From positions 1 to 42,299 of the forward strand of contig CANLAE010000016.1 of NCBI GenBank assembly GCA_947488765.1: a stretch of DNA of 42,299 nt, read 5' to 3'. Position 1 is the stretch's first letter. Each line of letters begins with the position of its first letter. The position numbers and the translations under genes are program-made. This DNA is from Chitinophagaceae bacterium. Lineage in GTDB: Bacteria; Bacteroidota; Bacteroidia; Chitinophagales; Chitinophagaceae. The notes under the pieces were generated by a model. It saw only the letters and a program-made list of their open reading frames with translations, was not told the DNA's origin and searched no databases. Below are positions 1 through 9,064 of this stretch, piece by piece.

Positions 1-2422
1 AAGTTAATAATTGCAAAGGCAACGATATTGATGCTTCATCACCACCAATATAAGGATTGGTTGCATTTCTTGCCTGACCATCAAAATCGGTAGTAATACT
101 GACTAGAGGTGTACCCCTTAAATTCACGTCACCATTAGAAGTACTAGTTAAATGCAAATCACCTGCTGCAGAATTAACAAAATTTACATTAACAGATTTT
201 GAATTAGCATCGCCACTAGAACTCGTTTGAAAGTTTGCAAATGTTTGTGCAGTTCCATTCCAATATCCAACTGTATTAGCATTGGCAGCATATACATTGT
301 TGTAGTTAGAACTAATTGCATTGGTACCGGCACCGGCAGAAATTGCATAATGCTCACCAGTACCACCATTTCTTAAATTAATAAAGATATTATTTTTCAA
401 GTCTGTGTTGCTTGCATTTCCTGTTGTACCAAATGTTTCAAGACCACGGTGGTAACAAGCACTTTTATAAGCACCAGTGCTAACAGTACCATCAATTACT
501 ACTGAGTTATGGTAAATATTGTGAACTCGGGTTGTACTAAAATTATTTAAAACACCATAATAGTAGGTATTTGTGCTATAACTTGTACCTGTATTACTCT
601 TACCCAACGATATAAAATTATTAGCAATATAAGTATTACCTGTTGTACCCGATACAGCTCTTGAGTTAATGCCTACTACATATGGAGTTGAAGTAGCACC
701 GGGAGATGCATTACTTAAATTAAAAATTTTATTTTTTGTAATTCCATATAAGCCATTGGTTACATAAATACCTGCTACCAAGCTTGAAAATTCGCCAGCA
801 TTAGTAGCTTTTATATCAGATATAGTATTGCCTGAAATGATGATTGAATCGGTTGTATATGCAGTTGTAGTGAACCCTAAAAAATTAATACCCACTGCTG
901 TTGCAGAAGTTACTGAAGCAGCATTAGAATTCATGCTTACACCTGTAATTACATTGTTGCTGATATTACCTTTTGGCCAAAATACAGCAGTAGCAGAAGT
1001 TCCCTGAGAAGAAAGTACGCCAATGCCTCTGCAAATTCCACTAGTGCCACCATTGGTACAATTTAAATTGGTAATTGTATTACCTGTAACTACAAAGTTG
1101 GGATTGGAAGTTGCATTATTTGTTAAACTGGCAGAAGAAGAAACATCTAAGCGAATGCCATAGTAGGTGGTTGAATTTGTTCCCGTTGTATTAAAATTAA
1201 GATTGCTTATGGTATTATTAGTTAAATTGAAAACAGGTTTTACAATAGTTGATGCTGAGGTAACTCTACCATTTACAACAATACCAGCACCTGCACAACT
1301 ACCTCCATTATTAGTAACACTAAAAGAATCAATAGTATTGTTATTAAAAGTAATTACCCCATCAAACCCACCAATATATGCATAATAACCAGTATTTGTA
1401 AAAGACCCACTAGCAGACGAGTATGTACAAGTAATGTTTTTTACTACATTACCTTCTACTAAGCCACCAACAGCAACTGTTTGAACATTTATCCCTTGAA
1501 AACCAACCACATTGGTGCCTGTACCTGTAAAAGTAAATGTGTTTGTAGCATTTGGAGTGATACCACCAATTAAATTATTTTTAACCACATGTGCATCAGT
1601 TGTCCAAGTTGGATAAATAACAATGCCAGAAATTAAAGTTTGTAATGAAGTTGATCTTGAAGTAGTTTGATAAATACTATTGCCAAAAATATACCAATTG
1701 GTATTTCCAGAATACAAGCATAAACCCATTGGGCCAGAAGCAGTAGCATTAAAAAAGTCGTAAATTTTACAGTTTTGAATAGTATCGTTACTGTTTTGCA
1801 AATCTGATGTAGAAGTTGAACCTGAAGAATAAATACAATTATAAGCATTGCCTGTTGCATCTATAGTACAATTTGCAATTTTGTTGCCATCGTTTCCGGT
1901 GGCTAAACCTGTGCTAAAATGTACAACTCCAAGTGTTGAAGAAGCACCTGCACCTCTAATAGTTGAGTTTAATATTTTATTATTAGAAGCATCATTAATC
2001 AATCTGATAGTACTACCACTTGCTGTAACATCAGAATTAAAAATAGTTAAAGAAGCTCCGCCAACATTTAAGCCATCAATGGTAACATTATCTGCACCAT
2101 TTAATACAACCAACGAACCTGCAACTGCCCCAGAAATAGTAACAGCAGTAGCTGCTTGTGGTTTAATAGTAATTGAAGAATAGCTTGACCCTGTTGTATT
2201 ACCCGAACTATCTAAGTTTGAAGTAACTGTTTCGGTAGTGCTTGCTGTTAGTGTAATTGCAATTGAACCTTTGTGTGTTCCATCATTTACTTTAGAAAAA
2301 GCATCGGAAAGCGTGGGATACGAACCCGTAGTTGCCCCCAATGTTGCAGTAACATCAACTTGCGCATTTATATAATTGACCATCATGATGAGGGCAATTA
2401 AAATTTGTATTTTTTTTATCAT
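1..2422 (-). CDS. Large secreted parallel beta-helix protein, probable T9SS cargo (partial, C-terminus cut by window edge)
   Basis: Reading the minus strand from the ATG at 2422-2420, the frame stays open to the window edge, giving at least 807 residues without a stop. A signal peptide is visible (MIKKIQILIALIMMVNYINA, then QVDV). The body is Asn/Thr/Ser/Gly-rich with many units such as NNTISNL, GNTISDI and KNNLIGG. These are typical turns of right-handed parallel beta-helix (PbH1) proteins. Near the visible end comes DFDGQARNATNPYIGGDE followed by SLPLQLL. In Bacteroidota this pairing commonly precedes a C-terminal type IX secretion sorting domain, which would lie outside the window. The protein is likely exported to the cell surface or medium. 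Its substrate is unknown: beta-helix folds serve both adhesins and polysaccharide lyases/esterases, and I see no diagnostic catalytic motif. It lies 126 bases beyond the CE2 esterase on the same strand, so it could belong to the mannan locus or have its own promoter. Confidence 0.85.
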   Translation of the reverse strand, partial: MIKKIQILIALIMMVNYINAQVDVTATLGATTGSYPTLSDAFSKVNDGTHKGSIAITLTASTTETVTSNLDSSGNTTGSSYSSITIKPQAATAVTISGAVAGSLVVLNGADNVTIDGLNVGGASLTIFNSDVTASGSTIRLINDASNNKILNSTIRGAGASSTLGVVHFSTGLATGNDGNKIANCTIDATGNAYNCIYSSGSTSTSDLQNSNDTIQNCKIYDFFNATASGPMGLCLYSGNTNWYIFGNSIYQTTSRSTSLQTLISGIVIYPTWTTDAHVVKNNLIGGITPNATNTFTFTGTGTNVVGFQGINVQTVAVGGLVEGNVVKNITCTYSSASGSFTNTGYYAYIGGFDGVITFNNNTIDSFSVTNNGGSCAGAGIVVNGRVTSASTIVKPVFNLTNNTISNLNFNTTGTNSTTYYGIRLDVSSSASLTNNATSNPNFVVTGNTITNLNCTNGGTSGICRGIGVLSSQGTSATAVFWPKGNISNNVITGVSMNSNAASVTSATAVGINFLGFTTTAYTTDSIIISGNTISDIKATNAGEFSSLVAGIYVTNGLYGITKNKIFNLSNASPGATSTPYVVGINSRAVSGTTGNTYIANNFISLGKSNTGTSYSTNTYYYGVLNNFSTTRVHNIYHNSVVIDGTVSTGAYKSACYHRGLETFGTTGNASNTDLKNNIFINLRNGGTGEHYAISAGAGTNAISSNYNNVYAANANTVGYWNGTAQTFANFQTSSSGDANSKSVNVNFVNSAAGDLHLTSTSNGDVNLRGTPLVSITTDFDGQARNATNPYIGGDEASISLPLQLLT

Positions 2423-2490
2423 GTTTTTTAAATTTAAAGTTGTTATTGTTTTTTTTGTATGAATGTATAAAATTTTTACTTTGGTTTAAA

Positions 2491-2498
2491 CAAATCTA
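2491..2498 (-). promoter_or_regulatory. Candidate -7 element (TAGATTTG) upstream of the beta-helix gene
   Basis: On the minus strand the octamer TAGATTTG matches the Bacteroidota -7 consensus TAnnTTTG exactly. It lies about 70 bases upstream of the ATG at 2422. No clear TTG is seen at the -33 distance, where the sequence is a T/A run. This would allow the beta-helix gene to be expressed independently of the mannan operon upstream. The assignment rests on a short motif in AT-rich DNA. Confidence 0.35.
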
Positions 2499-2548
2499 TT
2501 TGAGTAAGTTTATAATTTTTAAAAAAAAGGTTCATAAATAGAATTAAT

Positions 2549-3616
2549 TTATATTAAAAAATGTTTTTGAATAAATTGTAATAATTCATCTGCAATCATT
2601 TGATGTTCCTCGACTGTTGGATGACCATCGCAGCCTAAATTGTATTGCTTTGAAAAAAAATAAGAACTCACTTTTTTATCACCAAAAGAATTGATTTTAC
2701 TTATTAGTGCTTTGATATTATTTTTTTGGAAATTAAATAGCTCTGAGTGTGCCATTGGGCTTGACATACAAATAAATTGGGCATTGGGATATACTTTTCT
2801 GAGGTATTGTATAAAATTAAAATAATGATTAGAGAAACTTGCTGAATCTACAATACCATCATTTTGTCCTAAACAAATGGTAACAATATCCGGTTGATAA
2901 TTTTTAAAATCCCAAGATTTATCTCCATCATACAAATTTATTTTATCAAACATTTGAGGCATGGTAATTTTTAAATTACAACAACTACGCATTAGCCCAA
3001 TACCCGAAACAGAGGAAAGATGAAACTGAGCATTTAATTTTCTTGCCACCAAAGCCCCATAACTTAAATAGGCATTGTGTTGGTCGTGCCAGAAACCTTT
3101 ACCACAAGGTATTTCAGAGATATCGCTTCCGGTACCACAAGTTATAGAGTTTCCTATACATTCTATTTTAAGTTTGGGTTTATCATTTGGTTTTTGTAAT
3201 TGTTTGCTTAAAAAGCCCAACAACTCTATATAACCTATATTGGCCTCTGTATTTTTATAGATGGTTACTGTATGTATTTTTTTTGGCGACTTTGCAATTA
3301 CCCAAATAGTATCTCTAGTAGTTTTTAGCCTTAGGCGAGATGCTTCTTCATCTATTACTATTTCAATATAATTATGATTCGTACCCCAACGCATTTCATC
3401 TTGCAAAATAATGCCACAACTATTGCCTATAAAGTTTGTAGTAATATATACACCAGGTTGCCAAAATTTTGGTGTGTTTGCATTTGCAAAATCAATTCTA
3501 CCTGTATATTGAATACAGTGGTTTGTAGGTTTAAAAAAAATAAAATCATTTACATGTTTAGCATATAAACTATGGCTCATTAATAAAAACAAAATATAGG
3601 TTATACAATTCTTCAT
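2549..3616 (-). CDS. CE2-family acetylesterase (two-domain SGNH hydrolase), probable acetyl-mannan/glucan esterase
   Basis: A 355-residue secreted protein with a signal peptide (residues 1-19, ending SLYA). Residues about 25-140 form a beta-rich N-terminal domain and residues about 148-355 an SGNH hydrolase domain. Block I is IECIGNSITCGTG with the nucleophile Ser157. GQND lies at 250-253, and the C-terminal GCDGHP provides Asp330 and His332. An N-terminal jelly roll joined to an SGNH domain with GNSITCG is the layout of carbohydrate esterase family 2, whose members remove acetyl groups from glucomannan, xylan and related sugars. It is the last gene of the mannan operon, 23 bases after the epimerase, so acetylated (gluco)mannan or its oligosaccharides are the expected substrate. 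The family call is from motif and architecture; exact specificity is inference. Confidence 0.8.
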   Translation of the reverse strand: MKNCITYILFLLMSHSLYAKHVNDFIFFKPTNHCIQYTGRIDFANANTPKFWQPGVYITTNFIGNSCGIILQDEMRWGTNHNYIEIVIDEEASRLRLKTTRDTIWVIAKSPKKIHTVTIYKNTEANIGYIELLGFLSKQLQKPNDKPKLKIECIGNSITCGTGSDISEIPCGKGFWHDQHNAYLSYGALVARKLNAQFHLSSVSGIGLMRSCCNLKITMPQMFDKINLYDGDKSWDFKNYQPDIVTICLGQNDGIVDSASFSNHYFNFIQYLRKVYPNAQFICMSSPMAHSELFNFQKNNIKALISKINSFGDKKVSSYFFSKQYNLGCDGHPTVEEHQMIADELLQFIQKHFLI

Positions 3617-3639
3617 ATTAAAAAATGAATCTTAAATAT

Positions 3640-4866
3640 TTAATTTACAAGTTGTGTTATTCTTTTAGAGATTTCAATACATGCTCTACTATTGTGATAA
3701 GGGCATTTCCAAAAACCTGCTTTTTCTTTTTGTAGCAAAATACCTTTAGAATCGTAACCCCAAAACCATTCACCATATTTTTGATCAATCAAATTATTTT
3801 TAATGTAATTCCAACTACTGACTGAATAATTTAGGTAATGCACATCATTTGTTTGTTCATATGCATTGAAGAACCCGACCATTGATTCAGCTTGTGGCCA
3901 CCAATGTTTCTCTTTATTCAAAATAAGATTTGTGGCGTCATACTCATACCAAATTGCCCCATCAATATCTTGAAATTTTGCAATTGTATTTGCAATCTTA
4001 ATAGCTGCATTTTGATAAAACTGCATTAAGGAAAGATCATTTATACGAATAGCTGCTTCTTGTAAAAGCCAGGCAGCTTCAATATCGTGACCAAATGAAA
4101 TAATCGTTGATTTACAGTTCCACAGCTCATCAAAAAATAATTTATTGTGAAAAGTCTTTTCATCAATTATATATGATTTAAAATTATTTAATAATAACTG
4201 GATTGATTTTTTAAGAGAATTGGCATTATTTACTGTGTATAATAGCGAATATGCTTCCAATATATGAAGGTGCGTATTCATTGATTTTTTTTCATTGGAA
4301 TCCTTATCACTTAGTCTAACATCAGAAATGCTTGTCCAATCATTATTAAAAGCCTCAATGTAACCTCCATAAATTTTATCGAAACTGTGTAATTCTATTA
4401 TTGCATAAAGTTCATTTGCAAGTGATAATGCTTTGTTATTTGAAGTAGCCTTAAAGTATTCTGTAAGTCCGTAAATTGCAAAAGCTAAACCATAAATTTG
4501 TTTTTTATCGTTATGAGGCAACCCTGCTTCAGTAACTGACCAATACATTCCTCCATGTTTTGTGTCAATGAAATAATTATTTAAATATTTAAAAACAGAA
4601 TCAGCGAATTGTAAATAACTGATGTTTTTTGAATGATTGTAACTAGCTGAAAATGTCCATAACATTCTGCTAATCATAACTAACCCTATTGGTTTTTTGT
4701 TTAATGAAACATTTAGTGCATCAACTTCGCCATAAAAAACATCAAAAGACTTATTGGTTGAATTTTGCATCCACCAATTCAAAATATTTTTCAATTCCAT
4801 CTCCACATCATTTTGATAGGATGATAATTGATGAAGTATTGTATGGCTTAATTTTGTTGATTTCAA
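3640..4866 (-). CDS. AGE-family sugar 2-epimerase (mannobiose/cellobiose 2-epimerase)
   Basis: This cytoplasmic enzyme of 408 residues has the (alpha/alpha)6-barrel signatures of the N-acylglucosamine 2-epimerase family. Three histidines expected in cellobiose/mannobiose 2-epimerases are visible: His199 in NTHLHILEAY, His260 with Glu263 in FGHDIEAAWLL, and His391 in CPYHNSR. HWWPQAES at 321-328 is also characteristic. The reaction converts the reducing-end mannose of beta-1,4-mannobiose to glucose, giving mannosylglucose. It sits 24 bases downstream of the GH130 phosphorylase that uses this product. The longest start is a TTG at 4866. The first ATG is at 4800 (MELKNILNWW), but starting there would remove part of the first helix, which looks conserved (QNDVEMELKNIL). 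I therefore keep the TTG start with reservation. It has no signal peptide, consistent with cytoplasmic action. Confidence 0.88.
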   Translation of the reverse strand: MKSTKLSHTILHQLSSYQNDVEMELKNILNWWMQNSTNKSFDVFYGEVDALNVSLNKKPIGLVMISRMLWTFSASYNHSKNISYLQFADSVFKYLNNYFIDTKHGGMYWSVTEAGLPHNDKKQIYGLAFAIYGLTEYFKATSNNKALSLANELYAIIELHSFDKIYGGYIEAFNNDWTSISDVRLSDKDSNEKKSMNTHLHILEAYSLLYTVNNANSLKKSIQLLLNNFKSYIIDEKTFHNKLFFDELWNCKSTIISFGHDIEAAWLLQEAAIRINDLSLMQFYQNAAIKIANTIAKFQDIDGAIWYEYDATNLILNKEKHWWPQAESMVGFFNAYEQTNDVHYLNYSVSSWNYIKNNLIDQKYGEWFWGYDSKGILLQKEKAGFWKCPYHNSRACIEISKRITQLVN

Positions 4867-4890
4867 GGTAATAATTTATAAAAATGAATT

Positions 4891-6069
4891 TTATACATTA
4901 TAAAATGGTTCGTTAGCATTAATAATATCTACTACCGCTTTTACCGAATTAAAAGACCGTAGTCCATCAGCTGGTGTATGCATTACATATTCAATTAACT
5001 GATCAATGGTAGATGTTGCTACATGCATTCTAGTATCAGAAGAAGCGTAATAAATAAATACTTTACCATCATTATCCATTATCCAGCCGTTAGAAAATAA
5101 TACATTTGAAACGTCACCAATGCGCTCTTCTCCTTCCGGAGCTAAAAAGTATCCACCCGGTTTATAAATAATTTTTGTAAGGTCATTAAGGTCTGTCATA
5201 AACAAATAGCATACATATCTCAACCCGGCAGCTGTATTTCTTACCCCATGTGCTAAATGCAACCAACCGTGTTTGGTTTTTATAGGTGCAGGCCCCAAAC
5301 CATTTTTTGATTCATTGATGGTATGATATACTTTATTATCAACAACAATTTCATTTTCAATAACCGCCGATTCAATATTTGAAGCCAACCCAAAAGCAAT
5401 ACCACCGCCAGTTCCAGCTTCAATAAACCCATCTTGCGGACGAGTATAAAAAGCATATTTACTTTGATAAAATTCAGGATGTAGTACTACATTTCTTTGT
5501 TGAGGAGAGTTTGTTTTTAGATCTGCCAAGCGTTCCCATTTTATTAAATCTTTTGTTCTGGCAATACCGCACAATGCTATGGCTGAAGATTGATCTGAAT
5601 TTGGTATCCCTTTTGCTCTTCTTTCTGTACAAAACAATCCATATATCCATCCATCTTCATGCTGAACTAATCTGATGTCATAAATATTAGTATCAGGCTC
5701 ATTGGTTTCAGGCATAAGAACAGGTGTTTGCCAAAATGTAAATTGATCAACTCCATTATCACTTTCAGCAATAGCAAAAAATGATTTTCTATCATATCCT
5801 TCAACCCTTGCCATCAGAATATATTTATTATTCCATTTAATCGCCCCTGCATTAAACACTGCATTAATACCGAAGCGTTGCATTAAAAATGGATTAGTAA
5901 TTGGATTGAAATCGTATCTCCAATTCAATGGAATATGAGCTGATGTTAAAATTGGGTGCACATATCTACAATATAAACCATTGTATACTGAAACTTGGTT
6001 TTTAATATTCAAGAGTTTTAAGTAATCCTCCTGCATTTGTTTTTTTCTTTCTGTAAATTCTTGTTGCAT
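4891..6069 (-). CDS. GH130 4-O-beta-D-mannosyl-D-glucose phosphorylase
   Basis: A 392-residue cytoplasmic enzyme closely resembling the GH130 subfamily 1 mannosylglucose phosphorylase described in Bacteroides fragilis. Shared segments are LNWRYDFN near 48-55, NAGAIKW near 73-79, NIYDIRL with the expected general acid Asp131, [42 protein letters not shown] and [15 protein letters not shown]. It cleaves beta-1,4-mannosyl-glucose with phosphate into mannose-1-phosphate and glucose, saving ATP. It lies between the symporter (9-base gap) and the epimerase that makes its substrate, so the pathway is read directly from gene order. A mannosyl-oligosaccharide phosphorylase (GH130 subfamily 2) is the alternative, but the N-terminal and [10 protein letters not shown] regions favour subfamily 1. 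Confidence 0.93.
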   Translation of the reverse strand: MQQEFTERKKQMQEDYLKLLNIKNQVSVYNGLYCRYVHPILTSAHIPLNWRYDFNPITNPFLMQRFGINAVFNAGAIKWNNKYILMARVEGYDRKSFFAIAESDNGVDQFTFWQTPVLMPETNEPDTNIYDIRLVQHEDGWIYGLFCTERRAKGIPNSDQSSAIALCGIARTKDLIKWERLADLKTNSPQQRNVVLHPEFYQSKYAFYTRPQDGFIEAGTGGGIAFGLASNIESAVIENEIVVDNKVYHTINESKNGLGPAPIKTKHGWLHLAHGVRNTAAGLRYVCYLFMTDLNDLTKIIYKPGGYFLAPEGEERIGDVSNVLFSNGWIMDNDGKVFIYYASSDTRMHVATSTIDQLIEYVMHTPADGLRSFNSVKAVVDIINANEPFYNV

Positions 6070-6078
6070 ATATAGGTA

Positions 6079-7908
6079 TTAATCTTCTAACTTATTCCAC
6101 CATGTTTTTTTAAGTAAGAAAATAATTATTATTAAAATAACGATGATTATTAGAAGTGGTAATTTCATCCACAACACTAAATAAATAGGTAATAGTGTTA
6201 AACAGAGTTGAGCAATAATACCAAGTACTACATTAAACATATCTAATTTAAAATTAGTATTGGGTTTAAAGGTTGGATCATCATTCATTACTGCCTCTTG
6301 TATAGGTTTCCAAAAACCCCATGGTTTTACAGTTTTATAAAAATGCTTTAATGTTTCTATATCAGTTGGAGGGGCAGAGTAAGTACCTACCACACAACCG
6401 ATAACAGATAATATAAAGATGAAAGGCCAAACATTTAAGAATAAACCATTATATAATTTCAGAAAAAATAAAGCTGAAATAATACCTACTGCCATTCCCC
6501 AGAAAAATCCATTTGCATTAAAACGCCACCAATACCATTTGAATAAATTAGCAGCAATATAACCACCGTACAGACCACCAACTATCCATTGTAAAATACT
6601 ATTAACGTCTTTGGTAAAAAAGCCTAGTAAAACACCAAGTACAACTACTAAAACTCCAACTAAATAATTAGTAGTTATCATTTTTTTATTAGATGCATTG
6701 GGGTTAATAAATTTTAGATAGATGTCGTTTACAATGTATGCTTGAGCTGCATTAAGGGTACCCGAAAATGTTCCCATAAATGCACCCAATAAACCTGTTA
6801 AGGTTAATCCCAAAATACCTACTGGTAGAAAATTATAAATTGCAGCAGGTAATATTTTTTCAAAATCAATTCCATTAGCTCCAGATAAATTTAGTTTTGA
6901 ATAATAAAGTAGTGCTAAAACGGTAATGCCAATTATTAAAGAATAACGTATGGGTAATAAAACTATTGAAACAAATCCAGTCATTTTACTAGCTTCCTTT
7001 GGTGATTTTGTAGAAAGTACTTTTTGCATGTCATAATTTGGTGCAGGTCCTGCCAAACTTGCAAAAACTCCTTTAAACAACATCATCATGAAGAAAATAC
7101 CAAATAACCCATATCCATCAGCTTCAATTTTTTTATTCACTTCAGGAATAATATTTTTCCAATCGAGGTTAAGCTTCCAATTGAAAAAAGGGTTCAACCA
7201 CTCTGATGGAATATTTAATTTTTGGTTGTTTTGATGTAAATGCAACATTGCTATAATTGCAATAGAAATGCAAGCAATAGTCATGATAGAATACTTAATT
7301 AAATCGCCTAAAACAATGCTGTGCATACCTCCCATGATAGAGTAAAACATTGCAAAAAGAGTAAAAATTATCCCATAAAAGTGGCCAATAAAATCAGGGC
7401 GAACTTCAAAAGGTATATATGGTTGTATTTTTTGCCAAGGAATAAAAATTTCAATGAATTTTCCCAAACCAATAAAGCCATATGCCAAGAAACCCAAGCA
7501 AGCGATTAATGCAAAAACAACAACAATATTGTGAGAAGCTTTAACTCCTTTGCCCGTTACACCGAAACGGGTTACCAACCATTCGGCACCTGTGTTTGCA
7601 TTTGATCTTCTTAACCATTTTGACAAAAACATCATCATGAATACTTGATTAAATACAGGCCACAACCAAGGCAACCAAATACTTTTTAAACCATACACAA
7701 AACACAATGTAACCATCCACATTGTTCCGCTAATATCAAACATATCGCTAGCGTCGCTTAATCCTAATAAGTACCATGGCAGTTTTTTGCCTCCCATCAA
7801 GTAACTTTCTTGATTAATATTTGCTTTTTTACGCATATATAACCCAATGAAAATCATTGAGGCCAAATAAAGAAATATGATAAAAATATCTATAAAATGT
7901 AGCTTCAT
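6079..7908 (-). CDS. Sodium:solute symporter (SSS family), probable manno-disaccharide importer
   Basis: A 609-residue inner-membrane protein with about 13-15 hydrophobic segments. The first is residues 7-25 (IDIFIIFLYLASMIFIGLY), followed by ESYLMGGKKLPWYLLGLSD, the usual start of SSS-family sodium symporters. GLTGLLGAFMGTFSGTLNAA near residue 370 is the conserved core region. A hydrophilic stretch of about 60 residues precedes the last two membrane segments. It lies 4 bases downstream of the GH26 gene and 9 bases upstream of GH130, so it most likely moves mannobiose or a short mannooligosaccharide from periplasm to cytoplasm. The substrate is inferred only from context. Family membership is clear, and the length is somewhat above the common 500-560 residues because of the C-terminal extension. 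Confidence 0.85.
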   Translation of the reverse strand: MKLHFIDIFIIFLYLASMIFIGLYMRKKANINQESYLMGGKKLPWYLLGLSDASDMFDISGTMWMVTLCFVYGLKSIWLPWLWPVFNQVFMMMFLSKWLRRSNANTGAEWLVTRFGVTGKGVKASHNIVVVFALIACLGFLAYGFIGLGKFIEIFIPWQKIQPYIPFEVRPDFIGHFYGIIFTLFAMFYSIMGGMHSIVLGDLIKYSIMTIACISIAIIAMLHLHQNNQKLNIPSEWLNPFFNWKLNLDWKNIIPEVNKKIEADGYGLFGIFFMMMLFKGVFASLAGPAPNYDMQKVLSTKSPKEASKMTGFVSIVLLPIRYSLIIGITVLALLYYSKLNLSGANGIDFEKILPAAIYNFLPVGILGLTLTGLLGAFMGTFSGTLNAAQAYIVNDIYLKFINPNASNKKMITTNYLVGVLVVVLGVLLGFFTKDVNSILQWIVGGLYGGYIAANLFKWYWWRFNANGFFWGMAVGIISALFFLKLYNGLFLNVWPFIFILSVIGCVVGTYSAPPTDIETLKHFYKTVKPWGFWKPIQEAVMNDDPTFKPNTNFKLDMFNVVLGIIAQLCLTLLPIYLVLWMKLPLLIIIVILIIIIFLLKKTWWNKLED

Positions 7909-7912
7909 ATGT

Positions 7913-9043
7913 TTATTGATAAATATTTTTAGATCTTAAATTTTGTTCAAATAATAAGCTAGTGTCAGAATAAAATAATTTAAAATCTGTTGCAGAAATT
8001 TGATTTGGGTATGGAGCATAATAATGCATTTTGTTTATTGAAGGCATATACCCTTCGTTTCGCCAAACCAATACATAAGAAAGTTTATTGTGTTGAATTA
8101 ATGGCAGTAGTGTTTTTGTCCACCAGGTTTTATCTGGAATGGCTTCGTAGCCAGTTTCTGCAATCGCTGCAATTTTTTGTTTTGATACTGCTACATTTTT
8201 TAAGATCCCAATTTGACTTTTCATGATTTTTATAAATTCCTCTCGGCTATTCTTGCCTGGAAATTGATAACGATCAAAACTTACAATATCTACTACATCA
8301 TTACCAGGATATCGATTTAAAAAATCTGATGATGTTGAAAAATCAGCAGCATTATAAACATACAATAAATTATGAATATTTTTTTGTTGAAGATATTTAG
8401 TGGTAAATCGCCATAATTTAATAAAATCATGTGACGAACTAACATTTTTACACCACCAAAACCAATTGCCAGTTAATTCGTGGAATGGCCTAAATAAGAT
8501 TGGAATGGGTGTTCCAGTTTCTGATTTCAGATCTATTAAAAATTCAGCTACTTTATCTAACCAAACAGTATATTTTGTATGATTTGGATTACCAGGCAAA
8601 ATAGAATGTAGTGACCCATTGGTAGTATCCCAAGCGGATTTTCCTGTTAAAGGGTTTCTTGCATGCCAGCTGATAGTAATTAAACCGCCACGTTTAAATG
8701 CGTCTTTGATATATTGTTTCATTAAATCAAAAGGAACACCATCAATATTTTTTGATGAATCCAATTCAATATGAGCAATATCCCAACCATATAATCCAGG
8801 AAAATCATTGACTAAAGAATGAATATCACTTCTGTTATTTTCATATTTCCAACCTACACCATAAGCCAAATCATCTTGATGTCCAAAAATGGTAAATGTA
8901 TTTTTTAATTTAAATAAATTACTAAATAGCTTTTTTGTTAATACGGTAGCATTCTCATCACTACATTTTTGTGCATGTAAAATATTATTTTGTATAACAC
9001 ATACACATAAAAAAAAGAATAAAAAATTTTTCAACTTAGTCAT
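7913..9043 (-). CDS. GH26 beta-mannanase, secreted
   Basis: A 376-residue glycoside hydrolase with an N-terminal signal peptide (about residues 1-25, ending LHAQ). The GH26 catalytic residues are both present: acid/base Glu189 in FRPFHELTGNWFWW and nucleophile Glu296 in IAAIAETGYE. GHQDDLAYGVGW near 54-65 and ITISWHARNP near 122-131 are further family hallmarks. It hydrolyses beta-1,4-mannosidic bonds in mannan or galactomannan/glucomannan chains. The signal lacks a clear lipobox before Cys27, so periplasmic or secreted location is likelier than a lipoprotein. It is followed by symporter, GH130 and epimerase, the grouping known from Bacteroides fragilis, where the GH26 enzyme releases mannobiose. 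Whether this enzyme is endo- or mannobiose-releasing cannot be read from sequence alone. Confidence 0.93.
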   Translation of the reverse strand: MTKLKNFLFFFLCVCVIQNNILHAQKCSDENATVLTKKLFSNLFKLKNTFTIFGHQDDLAYGVGWKYENNRSDIHSLVNDFPGLYGWDIAHIELDSSKNIDGVPFDLMKQYIKDAFKRGGLITISWHARNPLTGKSAWDTTNGSLHSILPGNPNHTKYTVWLDKVAEFLIDLKSETGTPIPILFRPFHELTGNWFWWCKNVSSSHDFIKLWRFTTKYLQQKNIHNLLYVYNAADFSTSSDFLNRYPGNDVVDIVSFDRYQFPGKNSREEFIKIMKSQIGILKNVAVSKQKIAAIAETGYEAIPDKTWWTKTLLPLIQHNKLSYVLVWRNEGYMPSINKMHYYAPYPNQISATDFKLFYSDTSLLFEQNLRSKNIYQ

Positions 9044-9064
9044 CCGGAATTTTAATATTAAAAA

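Noticed and set aside
1848-2183. Plus-strand open frame of 111 codons opposite the beta-helix gene
   Set aside because: It is antisense to a continuous minus-strand frame with signal peptide and repeat structure; its own product shows no domain and is explained by the repetitive sequence.
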